The notes beneath the pieces are model-generated. The model was not told the origin of the DNA. It worked only from the letters and a program-made list of their open reading frames with translations, and did no database searches. This document shows, in pieces, positions 26,638-34,309 of a stretch of 64,000 bases of DNA (position 1 is its first letter; every line of letters starts with the position of its first letter). The DNA is from Shiella aurantiaca (GTDB lineage: Bacteria; Bacteroidota; Bacteroidia; Cytophagales; Cyclobacteriaceae), in the NCBI GenBank assembly GCA_030412945.1, contig JAUHJS010000002.1:604701-668700 (forward strand), given 5' to 3'. Position numbers and translations under genes: made by a program.

Positions 26638-27474
26638 CTAATCAGCAAAGCCTAACTCAACAATTACAGGAAAATGATCGGATGGATAGCGTTGAACATC
26701 GCTTTGAGTAATTACACCGTAGCGGATTACCTTCCAGCGGTTGTTTATAAAAATATAATCAATGGTGTTTTGTGGGCTAGTATCCCACTGAAAAGCATTG
26801 AATGTGCCTGAGGCTAGCATTTTTATATCGGCTAAGTTTTCGGTATTTAATAGCTTATTACTAAATAGCTGAATAGGTTTTTGAGTAGCAGTGGCATTCA
26901 TATCGCCCATTACGATGAGTGGAAGGTGGTCGGTATTGAGTTCTTCTGCTTTTTTTAAAATTAAGCTAGCGCTTTCAGCTCGGGCTTGTTGACCAACATG
27001 ATCGAAGTGCGTATTCATGACGAAGACTTTTCTGCCCGAACTTTTCTGCTCCAACACAGCCCAAGTACACACGCGGGGTAAGGCGGCATCCCAACCTCTG
27101 CTGGGGTTTTCGGGCGTTTCTGAAAGCCAAAAAGTCCCCCCTTTTTTATAATCATATAGATCTTTTCGATAGAAAATAGCGGAATATTCTCCTTTCTGAG
27201 CGCCATCATCGCGGGCCACGCCTGTCCATGCAAATTGGGGTAAGAGGCTGTCTAAATCCTTCATTTGATGGTGTAGGGCTTCTTGAACACCCAGAATTTC
27301 TACCTGATTAAATAACACCACCGAAGCCAAAAAGGCTTTGCGGTTCTCCCAATGATTGGGATTGTCGGAAGGCACATCGAGTCGGATATTGTAGGTGGAA
27401 ACGATAATGTTTTGCTGGGCTTTAGCGGCTTGCACCCCCAACATAATCAGTAGTATAAGAAGTATTCTGTTCAT
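26638..27474 (-). CDS. exported endonuclease/exonuclease/phosphatase family hydrolase
   Basis: 278 residues with a signal peptide (MNRILLILLIMLGVQAAKAQ). The EEP fold motifs are present in order: STYNIRLDVPSDNPNHW near 25-41 (catalytic Asn), EILGVQEALHHQ near 59 (metal-binding Glu), NTHFDHVG near 155, GDMNATATQ near 190, IDYIFI near 242 and SDHFPVIVEL near 264 (catalytic His). It could act on phosphodiesters such as sphingomyelin, inositol phosphates or extracellular DNA; substrate is not evident. Transcribed alone. Confidence 0.85.
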   Translation of the reverse strand: MNRILLILLIMLGVQAAKAQQNIIVSTYNIRLDVPSDNPNHWENRKAFLASVVLFNQVEILGVQEALHHQMKDLDSLLPQFAWTGVARDDGAQKGEYSAIFYRKDLYDYKKGGTFWLSETPENPSRGWDAALPRVCTWAVLEQKSSGRKVFVMNTHFDHVGQQARAESASLILKKAEELNTDHLPLIVMGDMNATATQKPIQLFSNKLLNTENLADIKMLASGTFNAFQWDTSPQNTIDYIFINNRWKVIRYGVITQSDVQRYPSDHFPVIVELGFAD

Positions 27475-27616
27475 GTTTACGATTAAAATTGGTTCTTATG
27501 GCAGTATGAAATTTAAAATTAGTTAAAATTAGAGCGGCTTCATCATTATAATCAGTTGATTTAGTGTACAGATTGATATTTCTAAGGTCTATTATCTAAA
27601 ATTCTATAGTCTCTAT

Positions 27617-27730
27617 GCGGCAGGGATGGGAGCCTGCCTGACGGCAGACAGGCGATTGTTTGAGCCCGAAATGGCCTTGTGCGTTGGCAGGCGAGTGCGG
27701 ACAGCCCGGTACGCCTTAGCGCAGCCGCCC
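27617..27730 (-). repeat. GC-rich dispersed repeat, copy A (reverse orientation)
   Basis: The reverse complement matches copies at 53589-53680 and 59407-59526. Shared parts include AAAGCCC-type core, GGCCTTGTGCGT and the hairpin CCTGCCTGACGGCAGACAGG. It fills the space before the HPP gene and creates a spurious N-terminal extension of that reading frame. Confidence 0.7.
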
Positions 27731-27793
27731 AAAATGAATTGCCAGAGCGCAGGATATGGATTAACTTGCGCTCGGAAAGGCTTGGCCAAATTC

Positions 27794-28408
27794 ATGAAGG
27801 AGAAAATTAAAAGAGGTTACCGCATTACGAAATATGTGGTCTATAAAGAAACCTTGCTGGACAGGGTGGAACATTTTTGGTCGTTTGTAGGGGCATTTGT
27901 GGGCATTGGGCTGATTGCCTATATGCAAGAAAATGTGGGTTTGGCTTCTGACAGGCTGTTTTTGATTGGTTCGTTTGGGGCTTCTTCGGTGCTGGTGTAT
28001 GGGGCTATTCAGAGTCCGCTGGCGCAGCCGCGCAATTTGGTAGGTGGGCATGTGCTTTCGGCCTTGCTGGGCGTAACGGTGCATTTGTTGCTTCCTCAGC
28101 CGATTTGGTTGGCCGCTCCTTTGGCGGTTGGGCTTTCGATTGTGATCATGCAAGCGACCAAAACGCTGCATCCGCCCGGTGGCGCTACGGCTCTTGTGGC
28201 GGTGATAGGCTCGGAAAGAGTAACGGACATGGGCTATTGGTTTGTGCTGAGCCCGGTTTTAACCGGAGTGAGTGTACTGCTGGCGGTGGCTTTGGTGTTT
28301 AATAATATTACTTCCAAGCGTAAATATCCTACCGATGGACGTTTCTCGCGCACCATACAATGGGCGGTGAGCCCTACCAAAAAGATGGTGAGGCGCCTTA
28401 AGTCTTAA
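27794..28408 (+). CDS. HPP family integral membrane protein
   Basis: 204 residues from ATG 27794; the longer open frame upstream is translated repeat DNA and is rejected. Four hydrophobic segments contain the family hallmark KTLHPPGGATALVAVIGS near residue 117-134 and the preceding QSPLAQPRNLVGGHVLSALL. Plant-plastid and cyanobacterial HPP proteins have been implicated in nitrite transport, and several bacterial members are fused to CBS domains (absent here). It lies just before the nitric-oxide region, so a role in nitrogen-oxide handling is plausible but unproven. Confidence 0.85.
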   Translation: MKEKIKRGYRITKYVVYKETLLDRVEHFWSFVGAFVGIGLIAYMQENVGLASDRLFLIGSFGASSVLVYGAIQSPLAQPRNLVGGHVLSALLGVTVHLLLPQPIWLAAPLAVGLSIVIMQATKTLHPPGGATALVAVIGSERVTDMGYWFVLSPVLTGVSVLLAVALVFNNITSKRKYPTDGRFSRTIQWAVSPTKKMVRRLKS

Positions 28409-28441
28409 TCTATTCCAAATTTTTTTTAAAAATCGTAGAAG

Positions 28442-28457
28442 GGTGACTTTGGTCACC
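28442..28457. promoter_or_regulatory. CRP/FNR-like palindrome upstream of osmC
   Basis: GGTGACTTTGGTCACC has perfect 6-bp arms around TTTG. Its core TGACTTTGGTCA recurs before the nos cytochrome gene at 41433. It is centred about 40 bp upstream of the start site predicted from the -7 box at 28479, a classical activator position. Confidence 0.5.
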
Positions 28458-28475
28458 TTGGCTTTGGCTGATAAA

Positions 28476-28489
28476 GGATAAATTTGTCT
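28476..28489 (+). promoter_or_regulatory. Rrf2-type operator / -7 box upstream of osmC
   Basis: GGATAAATTTGTCT differs by one base from the consensus GGATAAATTTGTCC seen at 29827. The -7 element TAAATTTG (28479-28486) lies inside it, so a bound repressor would cover the promoter. Confidence 0.6.
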
Positions 28490-28532
28490 TAAATAAACCG
28501 ATAAGGTTTTACAACGCTAAAAAATTACCGAT

Positions 28533-28967
28533 ATGTCAATGCCATACACCTACCAAGTAGACCTCCAGTGGAAGGAGGGAAGACTTGGCCAATTGAATTC
28601 ACCCGAACTCAATACCAAAATTGAAGTAGCCACTCCGCCTGAATTTGACAAGGGCATAGCGGGTATTTGGTCGCCTGAGCATTTGTTTACGGCTTCAATC
28701 GTGAGCTGTTTTATGACTACTTTTTTGGCCGTGGCGGAGTACTCTAAGCTTGAATTTGAGCGCTTCGATTGCCAAGCCAAAGGCATACTCGATAAAGTGG
28801 AAGGCAAAATGCAGATGACGGAAGTGATACTGATGCCTGTGCTGGAGCTGAAAGATGAGATGGATCGGGAAAAGGCTAACAAAATTATGCACAAGGCAGA
28901 AGCAGCTTGCCTGATTTCAAACTCGGTAAAAACCGCTGTGCGATTGGAATTGCCGACTTTGGTGTAA
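28533..28967 (+). CDS. OsmC/Ohr family protein
   Basis: 144 residues, OsmC-like fold. The two redox cysteines are in ASIVSCFMTTFLAVAEYSKL (C near residue 59) and AEAACLISNSVKTAV (C near 126). Ohr enzymes reduce organic peroxides using these cysteines; other OsmC members have different or unknown substrates. It carries both the Rrf2-type operator and a CRP/FNR-like palindrome in its promoter, placing it in the same predicted nitrosative/anaerobic regulon as the genes to its right. It converges on queD across a strong terminator. Confidence 0.88.
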   Translation: MSMPYTYQVDLQWKEGRLGQLNSPELNTKIEVATPPEFDKGIAGIWSPEHLFTASIVSCFMTTFLAVAEYSKLEFERFDCQAKGILDKVEGKMQMTEVILMPVLELKDEMDREKANKIMHKAEAACLISNSVKTAVRLELPTLV

Positions 28968-28975
28968 GAAAGTGC

Positions 28976-29014
28976 TTATGTCCGGGGCTTGCCGAAGGCA
29001 AGCCCCGGACATAA
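28976..29014. terminator. strong bidirectional terminator, osmC / queD
   Basis: An 18-bp perfect stem (28976-28993 with 28997-29014) and a 3-nt loop GAA, between two convergent genes. Confidence 0.85.
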
Positions 29015-29016
29015 TT

Positions 29017-29379
29017 TTACTTGGACGGGCCGCAATAAATGGCTCCGGAGGTGGGCGTTTCGCGGAGTTGAATTTTACTCAGACTGGGCAATATCGGCTT
29101 TATTTTTTGCCAAAGCCAGATAGTAATATGCTCGCAGGTAGGGTTTTCGAGGCCTGCTACCTCGTTGAGGTTTTTGTGGTCTAACTGCTCCAGAATGGGG
29201 CGCACACATTGTTTGATTTCTGCAAAATCGATAATCCAGCCAAGGTGCGGGTCGGGCTCACCTGTGAAAAACAAGGTCAGGTGATAGGTATGCCCATGCA
29301 CCTGTTTGCATTTATGCCCCTCGGGCACGTGGGGCAAATGATGGGCGGCATCAAAGGTGAATTCTTTAAATATCTCCAT
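29017..29379 (-). CDS. queD: 6-carboxy-tetrahydropterin synthase / PTPS family
   Basis: 120 residues. The zinc-binding histidines are in FDAAHHLPHV and CKQVHGHTYHLTL (catalytic Cys plus HGH near residues 24-32); DFAEIK, LDHKNLN and LRETPTSGAIY complete the family pattern. QueD makes carboxytetrahydropterin for queuosine; closely related enzymes make tetrahydrobiopterin precursors, and the sequence alone does not separate them fully. Its start overlaps the globin stop by 14 bp, so it is translated from the globin mRNA and likely shares its operator. Confidence 0.9.
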   Translation of the reverse strand: MEIFKEFTFDAAHHLPHVPEGHKCKQVHGHTYHLTLFFTGEPDPHLGWIIDFAEIKQCVRPILEQLDHKNLNEVAGLENPTCEHITIWLWQKIKPILPSLSKIQLRETPTSGAIYCGPSK

Positions 29380-29761
29380 GGCGGGCTTCTTCTCTTTCGC
29401 GGATTAGTTCGCGTTTGATTTGAAACATCTCGGCCATTTTTTCGGCACGCCAGCGGGCTTCTTCGGCCTTTTCGCCTTCAAATACTTCCTCTACTGTTTC
29501 ATGAAACAAGGCCAGCCAGCGTTCAAAATGCTGCTCGAAAAGGGGCAGGCGCGCATGCGGAGCAAAAGGGCTACCATTGTAGGTGTGCTCTTCCAGCAAG
29601 ATGGTTTGCCAAAAGCGGTACATTTTATCCAGGTGTTCGGGCCAGCGGTCTTCTATCACCCCTTCGAAAATAGGGCCAAGTAGGGCATCTTGACGCGCTT
29701 TTCCGTAAAAGGTGTCAACCAAAACTTTGATATCATCGAGGTGGAGTATGTCCTTTTTCAT
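29366..29761 (-). CDS. truncated globin (group III type)
   Basis: 131 residues from MKKDILHLDDIKVLVDTFYG; the 20 extra upstream codons in the frame overlap the promoter and are not used. The order of features is that of a truncated hemoglobin: FYGKARQDALLGPIF in helices A-B, WPEHLDKMYRFWQTIL (B-E region), HARLPLFEQHFERWLALF with the heme-proximal His in the F helix, and the terminal KAEEARWRAEKMAEMFQ. Group III globins bind NO and O2. It is divergent from hlyIII, and the operator at 29827 lies between. A minus-strand -7 box TAGTTTTG is at 29800-29807. Confidence 0.85.
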   Translation of the reverse strand: MKKDILHLDDIKVLVDTFYGKARQDALLGPIFEGVIEDRWPEHLDKMYRFWQTILLEEHTYNGSPFAPHARLPLFEQHFERWLALFHETVEEVFEGEKAEEARWRAEKMAEMFQIKRELIREREEARHGDI

Positions 29762-29826
29762 ATACAGATTGCCTTGGGGCGAATGAAAATTTATTTGTGC
29801 AAAACTACGAAAAGAAAACATATAAA

Positions 29827-29840
29827 GGATAAATTTGTCC
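29827..29840. promoter_or_regulatory. Rrf2-type operator between globin and hlyIII
   Basis: GGATAAATTTGTCC is the clearest copy in the window (12 of 14 positions symmetric). It includes TAAATTTG, the -7 box for hlyIII, and lies 20 bp upstream of the -7 box of the divergent globin gene, so one site can control both directions. Confidence 0.7.
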
Positions 29841-29865
29841 GATAATAAATTTCTCCCTTCTCATA

Positions 29866-30492
29866 ATGGCTACTAAAGAAGAAAAAGTAAACACCCTCAC
29901 GCATGCCATGGGCTTGGTCATGGCCTTGATAGGCACCCTGTATGTTGTTGTCCGCTACGGTGGCGATTTGGATATGAAAAGCAACATAGGCGTGGTGCTT
30001 TTCGGACTAGCCTCGGTGGTTTTGTATGTATGCTCTACGTTTTACCATGCCAGCACAAGCGATAAAATCAAATACTACTGGCGCAAAGCCGATCATATGG
30101 CCATTTACGGGCTGATTGCCGGCACGTATACTCCTTTTTGCTTGGTGGCGTTGGAGGGCTGGAAAGGCTATGTGCTGTTGGCTGCCGTTTGGACACTGGC
30201 ACTAATTGGCTGGATTATCAAACTCAAGCATACCGGTAAAGCAGAATGGCTTTCGACAGCCTTTTATCTGGCCATGGGCTGGCTGGCCTTGCTGATGATT
30301 TATCCCCTCTATCAGTCGCTTACGGGTGCTTCTTTTGCCTGGCTATTGGCAGGTGGAGTATTTTACTCAGCTGGTACCTTCTTTTACATGAACGACCACA
30401 AACCCTATTTTCATGGTATTTGGCATGGTTTTGTGCTGATGGGCACCCTTTCGCATTTCTTTTCGGTGGGTTTGCTCTTGAATTTTGTCTAA
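29866..30492 (+). CDS. hemolysin III / PAQR-like membrane protein
   Basis: 208 residues, seven hydrophobic segments. The YqfA/HlyIII signatures are present: NTLTHAMGLVMALIGTLYVV with the conserved His near 15, CSTFYHASTSDKIKYYWRK with S/H near 56-60, DHMAIYGLIAGTYTPF near 73, and HGIWHGFVLMGTLSHFFSV with the two C-terminal His. These residues probably bind zinc in the related adiponectin receptors. The enzymatic role is unknown and hemolysin is a historical name. Its promoter contains the shared operator, and the 602-residue gene starts 23 bp downstream. Confidence 0.88.
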   Translation: MATKEEKVNTLTHAMGLVMALIGTLYVVVRYGGDLDMKSNIGVVLFGLASVVLYVCSTFYHASTSDKIKYYWRKADHMAIYGLIAGTYTPFCLVALEGWKGYVLLAAVWTLALIGWIIKLKHTGKAEWLSTAFYLAMGWLALLMIYPLYQSLTGASFAWLLAGGVFYSAGTFFYMNDHKPYFHGIWHGFVLMGTLSHFFSVGLLLNFV

Positions 30493-30515
30493 TCTGTTTT
30501 CTAATCTAAGAACGT

Positions 30516-32324
30516 ATGCCTGTATCTACTGCTTTCCATTCCTTTCATATTCCCGTAATGGGCTTGGCCTATACCATCGATACACCCATTCGGGTAGCGC
30601 ATTTGGGCATTTCTTCGGTGCTTTCCATTGGTGATGATATGCTGATAGAGCGGGTGAGGAAGTATTATTCGGAAAAGTTCTCCTTATCCTTTAGCCCGAT
30701 TTTTTTGGCTGAACAGGATGCCCGCGCCAGACGAATCACTTCCTATTTGGATATGGTGCAAAAGGTGGTTCAGATGAAATGGGAGGAACATAAGGCCAAG
30801 CTTATTCATAATTCAGAAGGCTACAGAGCCTATTTTATGGGTTTGCTCCCTGATTATTCGAGTGTGAAATCGGAATTGCTTCAACTCTTTCAGCAAGCTT
30901 CACCTGCGGTGTTGAGCGATTGGATGAATGCCCACCTGAAACCGGGCAGTATTGATGTAAATATCATGACCAAGCTCGATAAGGTAAATCACCACAAAGG
31001 GGAGGAGCTTCCGGTGGCATACAATGATGCGCATGCGGCCTTGAGGGGTTTCGCACTTAGCGGTCTTTCTTCTTCTGTGGTATTATCGGCTGGGATGAAC
31101 CCACGGCTTTTTGCCTATATGGAGAATTTTGAAGACTTTTTTCCACATCCTCAGCAGGGCCTAAAAAAGAAAATAACCGTGAAAGTGAGCGATTACCGAT
31201 CGGCCTTGATTCAAGGGAAATTTTTGGCCAAAAAGGGGCTTTGGGTTTCAGAATATCGGATAGAATCGGGCTTGAACTGTGGAGGCCATGCTTTTGCTAC
31301 TCAAGGGCAGTTGATGGGGCCAATTTTGGAAGAATTTAAACAATCGCGGCAGGAACTCATCAATTCCGTGTTTGCGATTTACCGAGCCGCCTTAGTAGAG
31401 AAAGGCCGCTATTGCCCCGAAACTGCTCCTGAATTAAAGCTAAGCGCCCAAGGAGGGGTGGGCACTTCGGCTGAGCACGAATTTCTTTTGTCCTACTACG
31501 GACTGCAATCCGTAGGCTGGGGGAGTCCATTTTTATTGGTGCCCGAGGCCGTAAGCATTGATGAGGAAACTTTGCAGCAATTATCCGAAGCCACAGAGAA
31601 AGATTTGTACTTGAGCCACGCTTCACCGTTGGGCGTTCCATTTAATAATTTGAGAGGCAGCAGCCGACAGCAGCAAATGCAACAAATGCAGAAGCAAGGA
31701 AAAATGGGAAGTCCCTGCACCAAAAAATACCTGCTTTTGAATACGGAGTTTACTCAAGAGCCGATTTGTACCGCCTCTACCAAATACCAAAAAGCAAAGA
31801 TTGCGACTTTGAAAGCGCAAAATCTACCCGAAGCCCAGTATCAGCAAGCTTATGCACAAGTAGTGGAAAAGGAATGCCTGTGTGGAGGCTTGGCGGTTCC
31901 ATTTTTGGAGGAAAATGGTTTGGATACCCGAGTAGAAGGCAAGGGTGTGAGTATTTGTCCGGGGCCCAATATGGCCTATTTCAGTGGGCAATTTACTTTA
32001 CAGGAAATGGTAGAACATATTTATGGTAAGAGAAATATCATTACCCGAACCGATAGGCCGCATATGTTTATAAAGGAGCTACAATTGTATATGGATTACC
32101 ATGCCGAGCAACTGCGTACCTATGCAGAAGCGCCAGCTGCTAAGATGAAATCTGTATTGGAAGATTTTCAAATCCATCTTATGGATAGCATTGAATACTA
32201 TAAAAAGGTGTTTGTTAAACAGAAAATGAACGCAGCGCCCATACTGGAGCAATTGGAAGCGACTGAAATTACGCTGAAAGCGCTACAGCTTCGCTTGCTA
32301 GGAGAGGAGCTACACACCGTATGA
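30516..32324 (+). CDS. uncharacterised 602-residue cysteine-rich protein
   Basis: I do not recognise the family. No signal peptide or membrane helix is seen, so it is cytoplasmic. The N-terminal MGLAYTIDTPIRVAHLGISS opens a region that alternates strands and helices like a TIM barrel. SGLNCGGHAF (C255) and AQGGVGTSAEHEFLLSYYGL followed by VGWGSPFL (311-340) resemble the phosphate-loop part of FMN-dependent barrels such as nitronate monooxygenase or glutamate synthase, but this is only suggestive. Seven cysteines (255, 300, 401, 418, 454, 456, 481) cluster in the second half (SPCTKK, KECLCGG, SICPGP), compatible with an Fe-S cluster. The C-terminus is helical. It follows hlyIII closely and precedes the first Rrf2 gene, which suggests a nitrosative or anaerobic role. 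Confidence 0.6.
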   Translation: MPVSTAFHSFHIPVMGLAYTIDTPIRVAHLGISSVLSIGDDMLIERVRKYYSEKFSLSFSPIFLAEQDARARRITSYLDMVQKVVQMKWEEHKAKLIHNSEGYRAYFMGLLPDYSSVKSELLQLFQQASPAVLSDWMNAHLKPGSIDVNIMTKLDKVNHHKGEELPVAYNDAHAALRGFALSGLSSSVVLSAGMNPRLFAYMENFEDFFPHPQQGLKKKITVKVSDYRSALIQGKFLAKKGLWVSEYRIESGLNCGGHAFATQGQLMGPILEEFKQSRQELINSVFAIYRAALVEKGRYCPETAPELKLSAQGGVGTSAEHEFLLSYYGLQSVGWGSPFLLVPEAVSIDEETLQQLSEATEKDLYLSHASPLGVPFNNLRGSSRQQQMQQMQKQGKMGSPCTKKYLLLNTEFTQEPICTASTKYQKAKIATLKAQNLPEAQYQQAYAQVVEKECLCGGLAVPFLEENGLDTRVEGKGVSICPGPNMAYFSGQFTLQEMVEHIYGKRNIITRTDRPHMFIKELQLYMDYHAEQLRTYAEAPAAKMKSVLEDFQIHLMDSIEYYKKVFVKQKMNAAPILEQLEATEITLKALQLRLLGEELHTV

Positions 32325-32391
32325 GGAGAGCGTAGGATCAGGTAAAAAGGAAATCAAAAATCATGTTTTTCTTTTTTAAGAAGCTATTAAC

Positions 32392-32405
32392 GGATATTTT
32401 TGTCC
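32392..32405 (+). promoter_or_regulatory. Rrf2-type operator / -7 box upstream of the first rrf2 gene
   Basis: GGATATTTTTGTCC contains TATTTTTG, a match to TAnnTTTG, and ends 14 bp before the rrf2 start. It implies autoregulation and a very short leader. Confidence 0.65.
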
Positions 32406-32419
32406 GATAAATAGATGCT

Positions 32420-32857
32420 ATGTTTTCAAAAGCCTGTGAATATGCCATTCGGTCGGTGATTTACATCACCCTCAGCTCGCAAAAGTCGCCCAAGGTGAGT
32501 TTGAAGGATATTGCCCGTGAAATTGATTCTCCGGAAGCGTTTACGGCCAAAATCTTGCAGCAATTGGTGCGCAGCAAGCTTGTCGAATCGCAGAAAGGCC
32601 CATCAGGAGGTTTTTGGATTACCGAACAACTGTCCAAAGAAATCCGCTTGAGTCAAATTGTCAAGGCGATTGATGGGGAAAAGGTCTATCAAGGCTGCGG
32701 CCTAGGCCTGAAAGAATGTTCGGAAAAGCAGCCTTGCCCCATTCATGGCAAGTTTAAGTTTGTGCGCAATGCCTTGCGCGAGATGCTGGAAACCACCAGT
32801 TTGTACGAATTGGCCCACGGACTAAAAGATGGCGCGGTGTTGCGCTTACATAACTAA
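32420..32857 (+). CDS. Rrf2 family regulator, Fe-S type (NsrR/IscR-like), copy 1
   Basis: 145 residues. An N-terminal winged helix (MFSKACEYAIRSVIYITL, then VSLKDIAREIDSPEAFTAKI) is followed by the dimer helix. Three cysteines in a C-x6-C-x5-C pattern (GCGLGLKECSEKQPC, near residues 94-107) should ligate an Fe-S cluster, as in NsrR, which senses NO, and IscR. It shares 14-bp spacing to the following hemerythrin gene, with nadA and nadB further on, suggesting an operon. An operator overlaps its own promoter. A second paralogue is at 38987. The sensed signal (NO, Fe-S status) is inferred. Confidence 0.88.
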   Translation: MFSKACEYAIRSVIYITLSSQKSPKVSLKDIAREIDSPEAFTAKILQQLVRSKLVESQKGPSGGFWITEQLSKEIRLSQIVKAIDGEKVYQGCGLGLKECSEKQPCPIHGKFKFVRNALREMLETTSLYELAHGLKDGAVLRLHN

Positions 32858-32871
32858 AAGAAATTAAGGGT

Positions 32872-33336
32872 ATGGAAAATCGCAAACCGCTGAAGCGTCA
32901 CCTTGCTTTACAAGAATTGAGCCGAGAGCATCATCACGGACTTTTGCTTTGTTGGAAAATTCGGACAGGTTTTAAAAGGGAGATTGAACTGGAGCGCATG
33001 AAGGCTTATGCCGATTGGTTTTTTCAGCATCAGCTTCAGCCCCATTTTGAGAAGGAAGAAAAACTTTGGTTTCCATTACTGGGGGAATCGCATGAGATGA
33101 TTAAAAAAGCCTTGAGCGATCACCGTAGGCTTTCGCGGTTATTTAACGACCAGCGTGAACTGGAAAAATCGCTCAATCGGATAGAAGAAGAATTGGAAGC
33201 CCACATCCGATTTGAAGAACGCACACTCTTTGAAGAAATCCAAAAAGTAGTACCTGAGGCCACTTTATTGGCTGTTTTGCAAGAACTACATGAAGAAGAA
33301 CCAGCCGACAACTGGCCCGACCCTTTCTGGCAATAA
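32872..33336 (+). CDS. hemerythrin-like domain protein
   Basis: 154 residues in a four-helix bundle. The carboxylate-bridged diiron ligands are visible: ELSREHHHGLLL near residue 16-27, HFEKEEKLWFPLL near 61, DHRRLSRLF near 83 and HIRFEERTLFEEI near 108. Bacterial proteins of this kind bind O2 or NO, or store iron. The gene lies 14 bp after rrf2 and 32 bp before nadA in a same-strand run, so it probably belongs to the same mRNA and helps buffer NO or oxygen around the labile Fe-S enzyme NadA. Confidence 0.87.
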   Translation: MENRKPLKRHLALQELSREHHHGLLLCWKIRTGFKREIELERMKAYADWFFQHQLQPHFEKEEKLWFPLLGESHEMIKKALSDHRRLSRLFNDQRELEKSLNRIEEELEAHIRFEERTLFEEIQKVVPEATLLAVLQELHEEEPADNWPDPFWQ

Positions 33337-33368
33337 TTTCACCTTTCTGCTCGCCCTGCGTTGATTTT

Positions 33369-34304
33369 ATGAACAAGCAAGAACTAAAAGAAGCCATCTT
33401 AGCCCTGAAAAAGGAAAAGAAGGCATTGATACTGGCGCACTATTATCAGGATGCCGACATCCAAGAGCTGGCCGATTATGTAGGCGATAGTTTGGGGTTA
33501 TCCATAGAAGCCGCCAAATCGAAGGCTGATATTATTGTGTTTGCCGGGGTGTACTTTATGGCCGAAACCGCCAAGGTGCTGAACCCGAAAAGCAAGGTGC
33601 TGGTGCCCGATGTAGAAGCCGGATGTTCGCTGGCCGATGGTTGCCCGCCCGAAGCTTTTCGCGCTTTTCGTAATCAATATCCGGAGCATGTGGCCGTCAC
33701 CTATGTCAACTGTTCGGCAGAAGTAAAAGCCCTGAGCGACTTGGTGTGCACCTCATCCAATGCACTGAAAGTCATCAATTCCATTCCGGCCGATAAGCCT
33801 ATTCTTTTTGCCCCTGATAAAAACCTAGGCCGCTACTTGCAGTCGCAAACCCAGCGCGAACTTGTGCTTTGGGACGGTGCCTGTGTGGTGCACGAGGCTT
33901 TTTCTATGGAAAAGCTTACGCATCTTATTGCCCAGCATCCTAATGCCAAACTGGCTGCTCACCCCGAATCGGAAATGCATTTGCTCAAATTGGCCGATTA
34001 TATTGGTTCTACCGCGGGCATTATCCAATACGTAAAAGCTACCGATGTGCAGGAGTTTATCATCGCCACAGAGGCGGGCATTCTGCATGAAATCATGAAA
34101 CAAGCCCCTGGCAAAACCCTGATTCCGGCTCCCTCCCGTGAAGACAATACCTGTGCATGCAGCGAATGTGCCTTTATGAAAGTGAACACGCTGAAAAAAT
34201 TATACGACTGCTTGCTGAACGAAAGTCCGGAGGTGATGGTGGAAGAGGGAATCCGCCAAAGAGCGCTGCTACCCATTGAACGAATGTTGGAAATTTCCGC
34301 CTGA
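33369..34304 (+). CDS. nadA: quinolinate synthase
   Basis: 4Fe-4S enzyme that condenses iminoaspartate with dihydroxyacetone phosphate to quinolinate for NAD synthesis. 311 residues in three pseudo-repeated domains. The cluster cysteines are expected in VPDVEAGCSLADGC, TYVNCSAEVKALSD and NTCACSECAFM; the first-domain LAHYYQDADIQELADYVGDS binds substrate. NadA clusters are destroyed by oxygen and NO, which would explain its position between a Fe-S Rrf2 repressor with hemerythrin and the anaerobic reductase genes. It is followed after 5 bp by nadB. Confidence 0.95.
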   Translation: MNKQELKEAILALKKEKKALILAHYYQDADIQELADYVGDSLGLSIEAAKSKADIIVFAGVYFMAETAKVLNPKSKVLVPDVEAGCSLADGCPPEAFRAFRNQYPEHVAVTYVNCSAEVKALSDLVCTSSNALKVINSIPADKPILFAPDKNLGRYLQSQTQRELVLWDGACVVHEAFSMEKLTHLIAQHPNAKLAAHPESEMHLLKLADYIGSTAGIIQYVKATDVQEFIIATEAGILHEIMKQAPGKTLIPAPSREDNTCACSECAFMKVNTLKKLYDCLLNESPEVMVEEGIRQRALLPIERMLEISA

Positions 34305-34309
34305 TTTGT

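Noticed and set aside
27626..27793. N-terminal 56-codon extension of the HPP protein
   Set aside because: It is translated dispersed repeat DNA; the membrane protein begins naturally at ATG 27794.
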